64,000 nt of DNA from Yponomeuta sedellus (GCA_934045075.1 OW203732.1:6365501-6429500); one strand, 5' to 3'. Shown: positions 32,546 to 44,855, counted from the first letter of the stretch. Translations and numbers: made by a program. The notes: generated by a model not told the origin, from the letters alone.

Positions 32546-33622
32546 TTGAAGCTTAGTCTGCAGAAGGACCTACTGGGCAACACAATGGAACATCAAGTAA
32601 TAACAAGTGAATATGAGAAAAAAATTCAGGATCTTCACTCCCACATTCATAGTTTAGAAAAATCACTCAGTGACTTAGGCAAGCAATACACTGAGGCACA
32701 AGAGGAAATGGAGGCATATGCAGCAGAACTAACAGCCTTAGGTACATATAACATGGATCGATTTCAGTCGCTAAGCAACAAAATATCAGCGGGTTCTTCA
32801 TGTGCATCTTGTAAAATTCTACAAGATCAGCCACCAGCATCAACATCATGCCTCACCACACGGCTGCATGGCCCCACTGAGGATACAAGTCCAGCTGCGT
32901 TGCGTCTACCTCCAAGCACTACTGAGATAACTCACAGCCAGCCTGAATCAACCACCATTAGCATGACTGGCCCGGCAGTAAAACAAGAAAGGAGGACTGT
33001 AATCTTCTCTGATAAGATAGGTGCAGGGTTAGGTCCTTTGTTGAATGACAGGCTGACACAAAATGTGCTGAATAAATGCTATCCCCATTCAAGTTTTACT
33101 GACATTGTTAAAGAGCTGTTCAAAAGCCCAATACAGAACGACACAACCTACATTTTATTAGTAGGAAATAGCCAAGGTGTTAAAAAGACTGATATAAACA
33201 ATATATTTGAAGTATATGGTCAAGCTAAAGATGTCCAACGGTGGATGGGAAAATTAGTGTTTTGCGCTTTCCCATATTCTCAGTCCCTGTCAGCAAAAGA
33301 AAATAATGACATCCATAGCTTGAACATACACATTCACCATTTGACATGTCGTCATAGTGACATATCATTTTTTGATCTTAACAAATTTGTTAAGAATTAC
33401 TTTTTGACGCGAGATACTGTGTACCTCACGAAAAATAGTCGACGTAAGTTAGCTACTTTGTTAGCTTACAATATTTTTGACTCTGTGGTTATAGGAATTA
33501 TAACACAACCTGATAGGAATGACAACCGTGTTACTAGTATTAGTAATAATTCAATAGCGGGCTCAAACACACAGTCAATGGCTTTAAACTGCCATCGCAG
33601 ACAAAGGAAAACCCTAAGTTAG
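32546..33622 (+). CDS. CR1-group LINE ORF1 (C-terminal part)
   Basis: Open after a TAA at 32540-32542 but without an ATG at the left; the first in-frame ATG is near 32585 (NTMEHQ). It has a coiled coil (about residues 15-70), a Ser/Pro/Thr-rich linker, and a domain with RTVIFSDKIGAGLG, YILLVGNSQG, FFDLNKFVKNYFLTRDTVYL and LLAYNIFDSV. The conserved domain is shared with the minus-strand copy at 8.9-9.8 kb and is probably SGNH-esterase-like, as in CR1-group ORF1 proteins. It ends at TAG in the region where the ORF2 frame is already open. Confidence 0.65.
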   Translation: MKLSLQKDLLGNTMEHQVITSEYEKKIQDLHSHIHSLEKSLSDLGKQYTEAQEEMEAYAAELTALGTYNMDRFQSLSNKISAGSSCASCKILQDQPPASTSCLTTRLHGPTEDTSPAALRLPPSTTEITHSQPESTTISMTGPAVKQERRTVIFSDKIGAGLGPLLNDRLTQNVLNKCYPHSSFTDIVKELFKSPIQNDTTYILLVGNSQGVKKTDINNIFEVYGQAKDVQRWMGKLVFCAFPYSQSLSAKENNDIHSLNIHIHHLTCRHSDISFFDLNKFVKNYFLTRDTVYLTKNSRRKLATLLAYNIFDSVVIGIITQPDRNDNRVTSISNNSIAGSNTQSMALNCHRRQRKTLS

Positions 33623-35285
33623 GTATCAATTTAGTTGCACAAAATATACAGGGTTTTTCCGGCAAAGACAATTTAATTGAACTATTTTTAGCAGATTTCA
33701 ATGTAGATATTTTGTGTTTAACAGAACATTGGCTGAAACATTCTGAAATGTCATTTACTTTAAAAGACTATTTAGCAGCAAGCACTTTTAACCGACAACA
33801 CTCAATAAGAGGAGGTTCAATGATCTTTGTCAAAAGTAGTTTGAAAATGAAAGAAAGAAAAGATATTGTCAGTCTATCTGTTGAACGTTTAATTGAGATA
33901 TCGTGTGTGGAATTGGATAGGTATATAGTTATGTGTGTTTATAGGCCGCCACAATCAAATTATAATGAATTTGAATTACTTATGGAGGATGCCTTAAAAC
34001 GCCTATTCAGTACTACGAAGAGCATAGTGGTGTGTGGGGACTTCAATATAGATTTCTTAGTTCAAGGTCCACTTAAAACTAAACTCGCAAGCCTTTTCAG
34101 GTCATATAATTTAGATAATTTATTTACAGAACCCACTAGGACAACTGCTACTAGCGCTACCTGCATAGATAATGTCTTTTGCAATTGTGAATATTTAGAA
34201 AAAGAAGTCATACATAAATTACAGTCGGACCATAGCGGGCTATGGGTAGTCCTACCGTCAGTACTGGAAGCAAAAAAATGCAATGAATTAAATTGTAGGC
34301 CAATAACAGAGAAAAAAATTGAATTATTTAAAAAAAATATAAACATAAAGTTCAATTCGTTGAATTTCGATAGCAATGATCCGAATACGTTATATCAAGT
34401 ATTGTTTTCAACCATATCAAAAGAATTTGAACTTGTTTTTAACGTAAAAAAAATTACAGAGTTAAAAAGCGGGTTTTCAGAATGGGCAACGCCAGGTATA
34501 TATAGAAGTAGGAAAAGGCTTTATGAATTGTATGAAGAAAAACAATTCAATCACGATCCGACGTTCAAAGAGTACGTAAAAAAATATTCAAAAACTTTTA
34601 GACAAACTTGTTTAACAGCCAAATCGATAAGTATAAGTAAAAAAATTATGGCGTCTACTAATAAAATAAAAACAGTCTGGCAAGTAATTAACAAAGAAAC
34701 AGGTAAAACGAGACCTAAGGACCAGGGATTTGCGTTGAAGATCGAAGGTAAGTTAGTTAATTCGAAGAAGGACATAGCAGAAATATTTCAAACTTTTTTT
34801 AAAAACATGCCACTGCATATAACGGCTAGCTTAAATTCTTCCTCCCAATTAGCCGATACCTTACTTTTGGAAAGTACAAATCCATGTAAAGTTGACTTCC
34901 AATTCTCCCATATAACTACCCTAACTATTGTCAAAACATTTAAAGAGTTAAACTTAAAAAAGACTGAAGATTTGTGGGGGTTATCGGTTAAATTAATATC
35001 CACTATAATCAATATTCTAGCACCTTACCTTGCTTTGATTTTTAATAAATGTGTTGACCAGGGAACCTTTCCTAATCTATTAAAGTTAAGTAAAATCGTA
35101 CCCTTGTTTAAAACTGGTGATAGTGAAGATCCAAATAATTTCAGACCTATAGCAATACTGCCGGTGCTAAGTAAAGTTTTTGAGAAAGTAATATTACATC
35201 AATTGCAAACTCATTTTAGTATAAATAAGCTCTTCCATAAGAAACAGTTCGGGTTTACAAAAGGCCGCTCAACGACGGAAGCAGG
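33550..35285 (+). pseudogene. CR1-group LINE ORF2, first part (endonuclease and RT fingers)
   Basis: The frame is open from 33550 and overlaps ORF1; the first ATG is at 33712. APE-type endonuclease blocks: AQNIQGFSGKDN, LTEHWL, YRPPQSNYNEFELL, CGDFNID, SDHSGLWVVLP. The RT start has NNFRPIAILPVLSKVFEK and KKQFGFTKGRSTTEA. At 35286 the frame runs into the LTR of an inserted element and stops at 35385. The second part resumes in frame after the insertion. Without the insertion and its 4-bp duplication the ORF would appear continuous. Confidence 0.8.
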
Positions 35286-36230
35286 TGACAGAATATCGAT
35301 AAAATCATTGAATAAAGTATCTTTTATATTTCCAACTATAAAAGTTACTTTAATTTTAAATGTATATTTTATAAAACCGTGTTAATATTATTAGATTGAG
35401 AACCGACCATTTAGTTTGTAATTGAAGTTGAATATTAGTTATTCAATACGAACTGATACCAATACTTATATCCTTTCGATATTAACAAAAAGTTATTCTT
35501 GGTGATGTTTAGAGTTATTCACCAATTTATTTATTCAATCATATCTTTATCGGTTACGATAAATAAGAAAATGAAATCTGCATTACACAGCTAAGATGAA
35601 TAATATGATTACTTGATAATATTTTTAGAAAGACTTCTGTTTGACAGGATATATTTGTGATTGGCCAAGACGCCATATTGTTTTGAGCTAGGAGGGGTCT
35701 CAGGCAGGCTATAAAAGCAGATAACATTTAGTAGCCTGGATTATTATTATTTTTGGTTGTATTCTCCCTGGGAGCCTGATCCTGAGCCATGTAAGTTATG
35801 TACTTCGTTCCAAAATTGTTTACTTATTGTGTTTGCACTATTGTGTTTCTCCTCTAAATGTGTTTTAATTTACTGTTTTATGTGTGGTGTGTAATTGTGC
35901 TTTTTGAAACCATTATACCGTTACAGTTGATTTATTTGCTGTTTAATTTGCTGTTTCCTCAGAATAGTTAACAAATTTACAGATCACAATATAATGTAGG
36001 TAGGCTAATAGAAATGCATAATAGAATTTCAATTGTATTTACTTCTAGATATTTGTCTATACAACATTTAGAGCAAATACTTAGCTTTCCAAATTCACTG
36101 TCAGTATCTATTTGCTCTTTCATAAGATTATCATATTACATTACTAAAGTCAGCTTTCTAATTAACATGCTCTTGTAAAAGAGTAAGGTTAGCTTTCATA
36201 ATGCTCTCTATTATTTCTTCCAATCTCACA
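35286..36230 (+). repeat. Left LTR (945 bp)
   Basis: TG...CA ends. GGCTATAAAAGCAG near 35708-35721 is a likely TATA box. Identical by eye to 39942-40886. Confidence 0.85.
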
Positions 36231-36426
36231 TCAGAAGTGGGATACATCACGCCTCAATTTAAGTATGTACAAGAATTTTAGCGTATTTTTTCTGTTTAGC
36301 TTGGATGCTGCAGCAGCCGATGATCTGTGACTCGCTCTGCTGTCACTGCGCCCCGCAAGAAGGCGCTGCCGAAGCTCGATCCTGTCCGAATCAAGCAGAG
36401 CTGCGACACAGTGCAACAGTATCAAG

Positions 36427-36648
36427 ATGAAGACCTTCTTAGAGGACTTCACGCGAAGCAGCATTAACACGGCAGCCAAGGCTGGTAAGACCCTCTGCGG
36501 TTCTGTATTAATACGGGTGGAGTCTTTGGAAGCTTCAAAAGGAAGATTTAGGAAAAAAATCTGTACAGACACTATCTTCTCGAAATATGAAACGCTAGCA
36601 AGGAGTAAGAGCTTGCCGACAAACTGCATTAGCAGTTTGGCAAAGTAA
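36427..36648 (+). other. Short open frame in the LTR-element interior (73 codons)
   Basis: Starts MKTFLEDFTRSSINTAAKAG and ends CISSLAK. The preceding 120 bp are GC-rich compared with the rest. No recognised domain and no CCHC knuckle; it could be a gag remnant or captured host sequence, but I cannot tell. Confidence 0.3.
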
Positions 36649-37279
36649 TGATGTTGTAATCTTGCATTGTTTTCTGTGAATAAGTACCTATATATAAATA
36701 ATAAATAAATAAGAATTCGAAGAATAATTTTAATGCAAATTAAATGCTACAAATTTTCTTGGTTCTTAATCTAGGCTTTTCTGTGGAATTTGTACCTAGT
36801 GTGGATGCTCTAGGCATTGCTTACTTATGTGATAATTATTAACAAAACCTTTTACTTCGTACCTTCTTACAAAACTCTCATTATGAACCAAGTTACCAAT
36901 CGCTCAGTACCCCGAAGCCTGTTTTTTTTATTAATTTGTGGGTATTTGTGACTTAACCGGCCGAAGGCCGCGGCCGTGCGACAGCGCCCAGACGACGACG
37001 CTTGAGATTACCTTCTAACTGGTACATTGCTGTGGAAATAGAGATCACTAGTCGAGAAATCGATTTAAATAGATGGTTGCTAAATTTTTTCTACCACTCC
37101 ACAATATTCGGTGCGTTAATATTTGCACTTGTAGTTTAGGATTAGGGCTTTTAATATTCGCCCATTTTTACTGTTCGAATAGTACTTAATACAATTTATT
37201 CCAGTACCTATTTCAATAGTTTGCTATTTTATAAGAAAGGCCTCTATTTCCTCCTTTGATTATAATTTTGTTTCCTATA

Positions 37280-37433
37280 GGCCTTGTAGCGTCCGAGTGG
37301 TCACTTCACCTAAATAGTGCGAGTGTAGATGCCACTGGACGCTGTATAATTCCTCTCATTACGTAGAGGCAGAGGCCAATGCTGTAGGCCCTCCTAAATT
37401 ATACTCTGAACTAATTACAAAAAAAAAAAAAAC
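37280..37433 (+). repeat. LINE-like 3' end with A-run
   Basis: The segment from GTAGCGTCCGAGTGGTCACT to an A-run at 37420-37432 looks like a 3' UTR fragment (GTAGAGGCAGAGGCCAATGC). No coding part; clade unknown. It lies inside the LTR element. Confidence 0.35.
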
Positions 37434-37590
37434 AGAAATTATTTTTTTCAATATTTGAGTTATTCGACAAGTTAGAGAATTGAAGTTCAATTATTCGAAT
37501 GTGATACCATTCAAAATTCATTGGGGCGAATATTCAAATAAAAGTATAATATCGAAGCCTGGGCCAGATTTTGATATAATATTATAAGTA

Positions 37591-37799
37591 CTAGCTGTGC
37601 CCCGCGGTGTTACCCGTGGTTTATCGATTTTCTCATGGGACTAAGGTATTTACCCGCTGTAAAACGTAGCCTGTGTGTTAATCCAGGGTGTCTGCTAATT
37701 CCATAACAAATTTTATTGAAATCGCTCCAGACGTTTGGACGTGTAGAAGTAACGAATATACACACTCACAAACTTTCGCTTTTATAATATTAGTGTGAT
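37591..37799 (-). repeat. Helitron-like nonautonomous repeat
   Basis: On the minus strand it ends ...GGGGCACAGCTAG and starts near the complement of TTATAATATTAGTGTGAT. This matches widespread lepidopteran Helitron-like repeats (CTAG end, no TIR). A second, interrupted copy is at 54607-55050. Confidence 0.55.
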
Positions 37800-39536
37800 T
37801 GAGCACTCTTAGCCACAGTGGCCAAGAAAATTGTGAACAGTTTAATAATCACTTGACTTACTATGCTGGAAGAGTTTTTGAATGTCTCTGATATTCCAGC
37901 CCATTTACAAAACTTTAAATTGAGAAATTGATAGGTGAATGGGTAAATTATTTATAAATTACTCTTTCTTAAAATTAATGTGGATTAAACCGAAAGGTTC
38001 TAAGTATTAAACCACGTTGACGAAACAAGTAAAAAAGTTAGTAGTTCGGCGTATGCCCTATTTAAACTTGCGAAAACAGTCAGTACAGATGTTATACTAG
38101 CAGCATAATCACTGAATTGTAGAATCGATACTTGGGTATAGTTTTATCTTCTGGGGCAACTCGACTAAAAAAGAAATTATTTTGCCAAAACTCTGCATTC
38201 GGGCGATGTTTCATATTAAAACCCACTGACACATGCCAGTATCTATTTGTCAAAATTAAATACTGGATTCTCACTTTCTGCACTATATATTATATTTGAG
38301 GTAGTTATGTTCGTAAAAAAACATCCTGAGTTGTTTCCACGTTTGTGTGCAGCTGTAATAAGAAATATAACAATATAACACAGGGTATCCTAGTGTGGGG
38401 CCAGAAGTAATGTCTGTGCATGTATATAAAATGTTATGATATGTTAAATAGACGTGACGAAAGTAAATTGCGTCTCCATCGTGCAAAAACAGCCTTATTG
38501 GGAAAAGGCATTATTATATATTAAACACAAATGTATTTAAGACACTGTAAAAAAAAAATGCTTACTGACAAATGTTATTCCTGTTAAATGAATTCCTGAA
38601 TGATACATATTCATTTTATTTTTATGTGACAATAAGCTTGAAATTTTCGACATTTGGTCTCATTTCAGGGAAAGTAAATTTTTATTGAACCGTTGCTGGT
38701 TGTTTGAAATCTTATTAAATCGTTACTGTCTGCAATACCTCAGATTGGGAGCCATAATAAAGGCGTACATATTACAATATCTAAATATCTACACTTAAAA
38801 CCCTGATGCTCAAAACCTCTAAAATTACAACACTTCAAATCACTAATACTTCAAATCACCTAATGCTGTCATCGACGTATAAAACTTAGTTTGCAATTGC
38901 TAACACCCAGATTACCTAATGCTTCAAAATATCTATGATCAAAATAACAATGGATAAACATCGAAAAGAAAGTGGAGAAAAAAATGTGGGTAGACGGCAA
39001 ACGTATAGTTTTTGTACCTATATTTTGTGTGAAGATGACAGTTGCTACTTAGTTGTTGCAAATACTGTTAAAAATTTCGGAAAGGAGTATTCATGTGTTT
39101 AAAAGCGAAAAAAAGTGCGGATAAAGTTCAGGTTGATGGTTTCACGTACGGTAAAAATCGCCAGTACAATGAAAAGTGTATTGGGAATGCGAATTGAAAT
39201 ATAATAAAGCCTTGCCATTTTATTATTAGAATATAGAGATTTCTGTGTAAATACTTACATGTAGTGTCTAAAATTTTTCTGATGGAGTTGTTTATTTTTA
39301 TGCCTATTTGTTTGTATAAAAAAAAAGTTTGGGCTGAACGATAAATGAGTTGTGGTACTTGAACAATAATTCTATTATAAAATCGTTTTGGAGGATTTTT
39401 TTGTAATACCTGTCTCATGAGCCAGAATTTTGACGTTATGTGAAAATGTGCTACCATTGTGACGCAGATTATGTACTACTTAGTTCTGATATTTACGCAA
39501 ATGGTGATATCGCTTGATATGTTGATATGAGGATGT

Positions 39537-39775
39537 GCCAGTAAATGTGAATACTGGCGTTACCCAATAAAAATATGCAAATAAATGCAGATGGTACCTG
39601 TGCCAGTAAATGTTAATACTGGTGTTCCAGAATGTAAAATGTACAATTAAATGTGAATAGGAACCGATGGTACTCGGTAATCGTGAATATTGATGATAAC
39701 AGGTACTTTATGCAAAATATACCACTGAATGTGAAACAACGTTACTCAGTAAATGTGAATACTGACGTTACTTAA
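39537..39775 (+). repeat. Degenerate tandem repeat in the LTR interior
   Basis: Variants of CCAGTAAATGTGAATACTGG followed by CGTTAC recur about every 60 bp (39537, 39602, 39740, with weaker units between). No coding frame. Confidence 0.5.
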
Positions 39776-39941
39776 AAAAAGTGCCAGCATGAGATAATTG
39801 ATGTAAAATTCATATGGTGTGCAAAACAGAGCTATGTTACGATGAAGTTCCTTTTATAAACGAAGAATCTACCATAGTTAATTTCTGTTCTTTACTTGTT
39901 GTGTAAGTACTTCGAGGACGAAGCACAGGTCAGGATGGCCG

Positions 39942-40886
39942 TGACAGAATATCGATAAAATCATTGAATAAAGTATCTTTTATATTTCCAACTATAAAAG
40001 TTACTTTAATTTTAAATGTATATTTTATAAAACCGTGTTAATATTATTAGATTGAGAACCGACCATTTAGTTTGTAATTGAAGTTGAATATTAGTTATTC
40101 AATACGAACTGATACCAATACTTATATCCTTTCGATATTAACAAAAAGTTATTCTTGGTGATGTTTAGAGTTATTCACCAATTTATTTATTCAATCATAT
40201 CTTTATCGGTTACGATAAATAAGAAAATGAAATCTGCATTACACAGCTAAGATGAATAATATGATTACTTGATAATATTTTTAGAAAGACTTCTGTTTGA
40301 CAGGATATATTTGTGATTGGCCAAGACGCCATATTGTTTTGAGCTAGGAGGGGTCTCAGGCAGGCTATAAAAGCAGATAACATTTAGTAGCCTGGATTAT
40401 TATTATTTTTGGTTGTATTCTCCCTGGGAGCCTGATCCTGAGCCATGTAAGTTATGTACTTCGTTCCAAAATTGTTTACTTATTGTGTTTGCACTATTGT
40501 GTTTCTCCTCTAAATGTGTTTTAATTTACTGTTTTATGTGTGGTGTGTAATTGTGCTTTTTGAAACCATTATACCGTTACAGTTGATTTATTTGCTGTTT
40601 AATTTGCTGTTTCCTCAGAATAGTTAACAAATTTACAGATCACAATATAATGTAGGTAGGCTAATAGAAATGCATAATAGAATTTCAATTGTATTTACTT
40701 CTAGATATTTGTCTATACAACATTTAGAGCAAATACTTAGCTTTCCAAATTCACTGTCAGTATCTATTTGCTCTTTCATAAGATTATCATATTACATTAC
40801 TAAAGTCAGCTTTCTAATTAACATGCTCTTGTAAAAGAGTAAGGTTAGCTTTCATAATGCTCTCTATTATTTCTTCCAATCTCACA
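39942..40886 (+). repeat. Right LTR (945 bp)
   Basis: Same length and, by eye, the same sequence as 35286-36230. It is followed by the CAGG duplication and then resumed LINE ORF2. Confidence 0.85.
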
Positions 40887-40890
40887 CAGG

Positions 40891-42052
40891 CATAGCGTTA
40901 GTAAAGCATATCTTTGAGGCGTGGGAAGAGTCGCAGGATGCCATTGGGGTTTTCTGTGACCTTTCTAAGGCGTTTGACTGCGTTGACCACGAAACACTTC
41001 TCATAAAATTGCACCGATATGGTTTAAGTAATAAATCACTAAGTCTTCTTCGATCTTACTTAACAGACAGAACTGTAAAGGTTGATATTAATAGAGTTAA
41101 ATCCTCGGGTTCTGATGTAAAAGTAGGAGTTCCTCAAGGTTCTATACTGGGTCCGTTCCTTTTTTTGGTATATATAAATGATTTGCCCTACCTAGTAGAA
41201 AAGCTTTCGCAGATAGTGTTGTTTGCAGATGATACTTCCTTAATTTTTAAAGTAAAGAGAGGTATAAGTAATGTAGACGATGTAAACAATGCTTTATCTA
41301 CTATTCTAAACTGGTTCACTATAAACAATCTGATGCTAAATGCAAAAAAGACAAAATGCATCAAATTCTCACTACCCAATGTTAAAAATGTTGACACGAG
41401 TTTAAAAATATCTGGTGAGAGGCTAGAGCTGGTAGAGTCCACGCTTTTTTTAGGTATAACGATAGACTCAAAACTGCAATGGGGTCAGCATATTGGAAAA
41501 CTGTCGGGTCGGTTGAGTTCAGCAGCGTTTGCAGTCAGAAAAATTAGACAACTTACAGACGTGTCGACGGCGAGGCTGGTCTATTTTAGTTATTTTCACA
41601 GTGTCATGTCGTATGGTTTGTTATTATGGGGACGGGCAGCAGATATAGAAACCATATTTGTCTTGCAAAAAAGAGCAATAAGAGCTATTTACAACTTAAA
41701 CAGTAGAGAATCGCTAAGGGAGCGTTTTAAAGAAATAGGCATTCTTACACTGGCTTGCCAATATATATTCGATAATATAATGTATGTCCGAAAAAATATA
41801 ACAATGTTTAAATTAAATAGGGACGTTCATAACGTAAACACAAGGAATAGAAACAAGGTTGCTTGTACTAAATCCCGATTAGCCAAGGTAGGCACATCAT
41901 TTGTAGGTTACTGCGTTCGTTTTTACAACAAAATTCCAGAACGTGTTCTATGCTTGTCTGAAAATAAATTTAAAACTTTCATTAAAAATTCGCTATGTAA
42001 AAAGGCATATTATAGAATAGACGACTATATAAACGATCCTAATCCGTGGTAG
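40891..42052 (+). pseudogene. CR1-group LINE ORF2, second part (RT palm to C-terminus)
   Basis: Resumes as IALVKHIFEAWEESQDAIGV, then CDLSKAFDCVDHETLL (catalytic Asp), VGVPQGSILGPFLFLVYIND, the catalytic LFADDTS near 41222, and ISGERLELVESTLFLGITID. It stops at TAG 42050-42052. The long frame is intact, so only the LTR insertion disables it. A 560-bp 3' UTR follows. Confidence 0.8.
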
Positions 42053-42851
42053 TAAACCAATTCCACCGCGATTTTATTGTTAAGTATAGCTAAGTATAAC
42101 ATATATTTTATAATACAAGTGTGTACAGACGACGTGATTGCATATTAATAACTATATGATACCTTATATAACTGACAAAAACTTAACTGCAAGTTTGCTA
42201 AAGGTCATTCGAATGGTAGCGTGGTGTTCGGGTCATCTATCTCCCTCCAAAATGGTTGAGACTGATGATGGCTGAGCACTGCGTTATGCTCGTGAACGAG
42301 TGCTGTTCGTGTGTCTGGCCGCAGCACTTATGTTTTCCCCTATTATTGTGAGACATTTGACTAATGCTTTGGCATTTAGGGTTGTTAATGGCAATCATGA
42401 AATCTTATTAGGTTTACATATGGCAACTGATGTATTTAGTTTTAAGATTATTTGAGAAAAGATGGTCAGAGTGGAGTTTTTTTTTTTCCGCTGCCTTTTT
42501 CTCCACTACAATACGGCCCGAAGGCGGCGGCTTACACTTTACATTGTACATTGACATTCAGCAAATAGAATGTAAATTCTTTACGTTGAAATAAAATTAT
42601 TTGAATTTGAATTTGAACTTACCAGCTGAAACTGTCTCATATTTTTAAAAATCTGGGTAAGCCTGCAATTTTAAATTCCTACACTTGTGGAATTCTGTAA
42701 TACTAAACCTGCTGTTTTATTTATTTTATTAGCGTCCTAAGTTTGGTTAAGGTACACTAATCAAAATTGTAAGATCCCTGCAGACATATACAGTTTATAT
42801 TCACTGCCCTTGTTTCGGCCATGTAATAATAATTTAAAAGAAAGATAATAA

Positions 42852-43082
42852 TTTAAAAACCTATTTAGAGGCTAAAAATTTCACCCATGCCGGGATTCGA
42901 ACCCGCAACCTCTGGCTATCCGTACCAGCGCTCTACCAATTGAGCTCAATTGGTAGAGCGCTGGTACTGATAGCCAGAGGTTGCGGGTTCGAATCCCGGC
43001 ATGGGTGAAATTTTTAGCCTCTAAATAGGTTTTTAAATTTGTTCCTTAGCACGGGTTAGTGCATTAAAAATAAAAATAGTGT
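42852..43082 (+). mobile_element. Palindromic family T repeat with 13-bp target duplication
   Basis: The arms include the whole tRNA-like part and meet at ACCAATTGAGCTCAATTGGT. The 3' tail (GTTCCTTAGCACGGGTTAGT to AAAAATAGTGT) is on the right only. The duplication AGAAAGATAATAA is at 42839-42851 and 43083-43095. Confidence 0.85.
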
Positions 43083-43206
43083 AGAAAGATAATAAATAAA
43101 GTATCTATGTTTAGACTTAAAAAAAGGCCAAGTGCGAGTCCAACTCGTACAAATCACACATTTGTACACGTCTGTACAAATGTGTAGGTAAGTACACTAT
43201 AGTTTA

Positions 43207-44855
43207 CTGCCGTCCTAATTTAAACAACCGTAACTACCAAAAGTATAGTTCCGAGATTTCGCGCCCTAAAGTTTTTTTTCGAAAATTTGTTATTAGTGTC
43301 GCAGTTTTAAAAAATGTCTACTTTTAATTAATTTTATCTGTAGCATTAATAATTCCCTTTAAGATTGTGTATTTTACATAGTGGTAATAATAACACTTTT
43401 CTTTAAATTTAGCAAATAAGCTTTATGGCTAGTGAAATTTAATTTGATAATGTGCTTTGCCTAAGCATGAGCGCCGTATATAACGTAGTTACGGTTTTTA
43501 TGTCTAGAAATGAAGCTTTACTAGACACAAAAGCGGTAAATAACTAAACACTCAATTAAATGCTTCGTAAAAACTTGTTAGTATATAGTAATTAATGGCT
43601 AATAAATAAAACCACAATTTAAATAATGAACATGTACTCGTACGTATTTATTAAAAAAGTAAATTTGAAATAACATAAACTTGCCGGTCTCAATAAGGCG
43701 CTCTCCTTCCCCAGCTGTCTTCAAAAGCAGAGTTCGTGATCTTTATTTATCAGTATAGTCGTTAAAATTTTGTCCTCTTGTGTGTAGGTTAGTACTTTCC
43801 TTGTCTTATGTAGAACTTTATTATAAGATATATATATGTATGTTTATAATAAATTATAAGTTTATATAAGTAACGGTATGTAAGTGTATTATTATTAAGT
43901 ATAAGTATGTATCAATATTCAAATTTGCACTGGCTACCCGTCTTTCTAATTTCCTTCAGCAACTTTCCATCGTAAGGTTGTCTGGAAGAAATTGCTTTTA
44001 GCAATAAGGCCGCCAATTGTACTATGTATATTTGCAATTGTTTTGTATTTGTTGTTTTTCCAGTGTACAATAAAGAATATTCTTATCTTATCTTAACTTC
44101 TTACTCTGCTTTCAGTAATTATAAATGGCACTTTTCAGAGTTTCACTCTTGCGAACCTACACAATGTTAAATTAAATGAGATCGTTATACCTAAGTATTT
44201 AAAAAGAAGAATAAAATTTAAAGTAACAAAAAAATCTTACCTACTTAAACTTATAGAGGAAATTACAAAAACCGCTTGAGACAGGATTTGAACTCGTCTC
44301 GAGCGTTTTAATTTCCTTAATAAATTTAATTCATCCCTAGGACGGGTTAGTGCTTTAGAAAAAACAAAAAGTTTACCTACCTTAAAAAATTTAATAACTA
44401 TTTATTAAATTTATCAGTCGCACTTTTCAGTCTTTAAAATATTTACCAAAAGATCATTCTTTGAGACTTAACATGCTTTAAATAATGTAAATAGGAACTT
44501 TTAGCTCATAAATTTAAACATATTCATTGACCAACAGACAGAATTAAGATTAAAGATAACTACCGTACAATAACTTACGGTGTTTATAATTAGGATATAT
44601 TATTGATGCATGATCAAGCTCATACAATAACGTTACGAATAAGAACCGTAAGGTGTTTTACGGTTGTCATATCTAGGAACGTGCAATCAAAATAGACAGT
44701 TACGGCGCTTATGATTAACACTATCTCCTTTTGTGTCGGTTTTACCAAAAATACGTCAAAGAGAACATTATAGTTCTCATCACGCTGATTCCAAATCAAG
44801 TCTTAACTAATTTTTGACAAAAATCGAGTTACGGTTGTTTAAGTTAGGACGGCAG
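43207..44855. mobile_element. 1.65-kb nonautonomous TIR element
   Basis: The ends CTGCCGTCCTAATTTAAACA... and its inverted partner ending TAGGACGGCAG match over 28 of 29 bp. The flanks carry TTTA on both sides (43203-43206 and 44856-44859), so the duplication is TTTA or TTA. There is no transposase frame. A LINE 3' end (43920-44098) and a diverged family T piece (44260-44365) lie inside. Confidence 0.75.
43920..44098 (+). mobile_element. LINE 3' UTR fragment
   Basis: GTTGTCTGGAAGAAATTGCT, AGCAATAAGGCCGCC and ACAATAAAGAATATTCTTAT with a short tandem tail are typical of lepidopteran LINE 3' ends. No ORF. Confidence 0.5.

Larger units (their letters stand above)
35286..40886. mobile_element. 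Nonautonomous LTR retrotransposon (LARD-like), recent
   Basis: Two 945-bp direct LTRs (35286-36230 and 39942-40886) start TG and end CA. The 4-bp duplication CAGG lies at 35282-35285 and 40887-40890. By eye I found no difference between the LTRs. The 3.7-kb interior has no gag, protease, RT or integrase. Just after the left LTR, TCAGAAGTGGGAT is complementary to a tRNA-Leu 3' region without the CCA part, a possible primer-binding site. A 4-bp duplication suggests a Gypsy-like parent. The strand is not fixed by coding; orientation is inferred from this site and a TATAAAAG in the LTR. Confidence 0.85.
32516..42616 (+). mobile_element. CR1-group LINE, 5'-truncated, split by an LTR element
   Basis: It contains the end of ORF1, an ORF2 with endonuclease and reverse transcriptase, a 3' UTR, and a tail of TTTGAA units (about 42595-42616). 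The LTR element at 35286-40886 divides ORF2. Comparison with the minus-strand relative at 7.2-10.4 kb shows this copy starts inside the ORF1 coiled coil. CR1-group is inferred from the ORF1 type and microsatellite tail rather than poly(A). Confidence 0.75.

Noticed and set aside
36231..36629. Minus-strand 132-codon open frame in the LTR interior
   Set aside because: No recognisable domain, and its composition follows the GC-rich patch; it opposes the inferred element direction.
35286..40886. Two unrelated LINE halves rather than one interrupted LINE
   Set aside because: The reading frame resumes at the expected residue (STTEA then IALVK) once one CAGG copy is discounted, and the intervening DNA has proper LTR ends.
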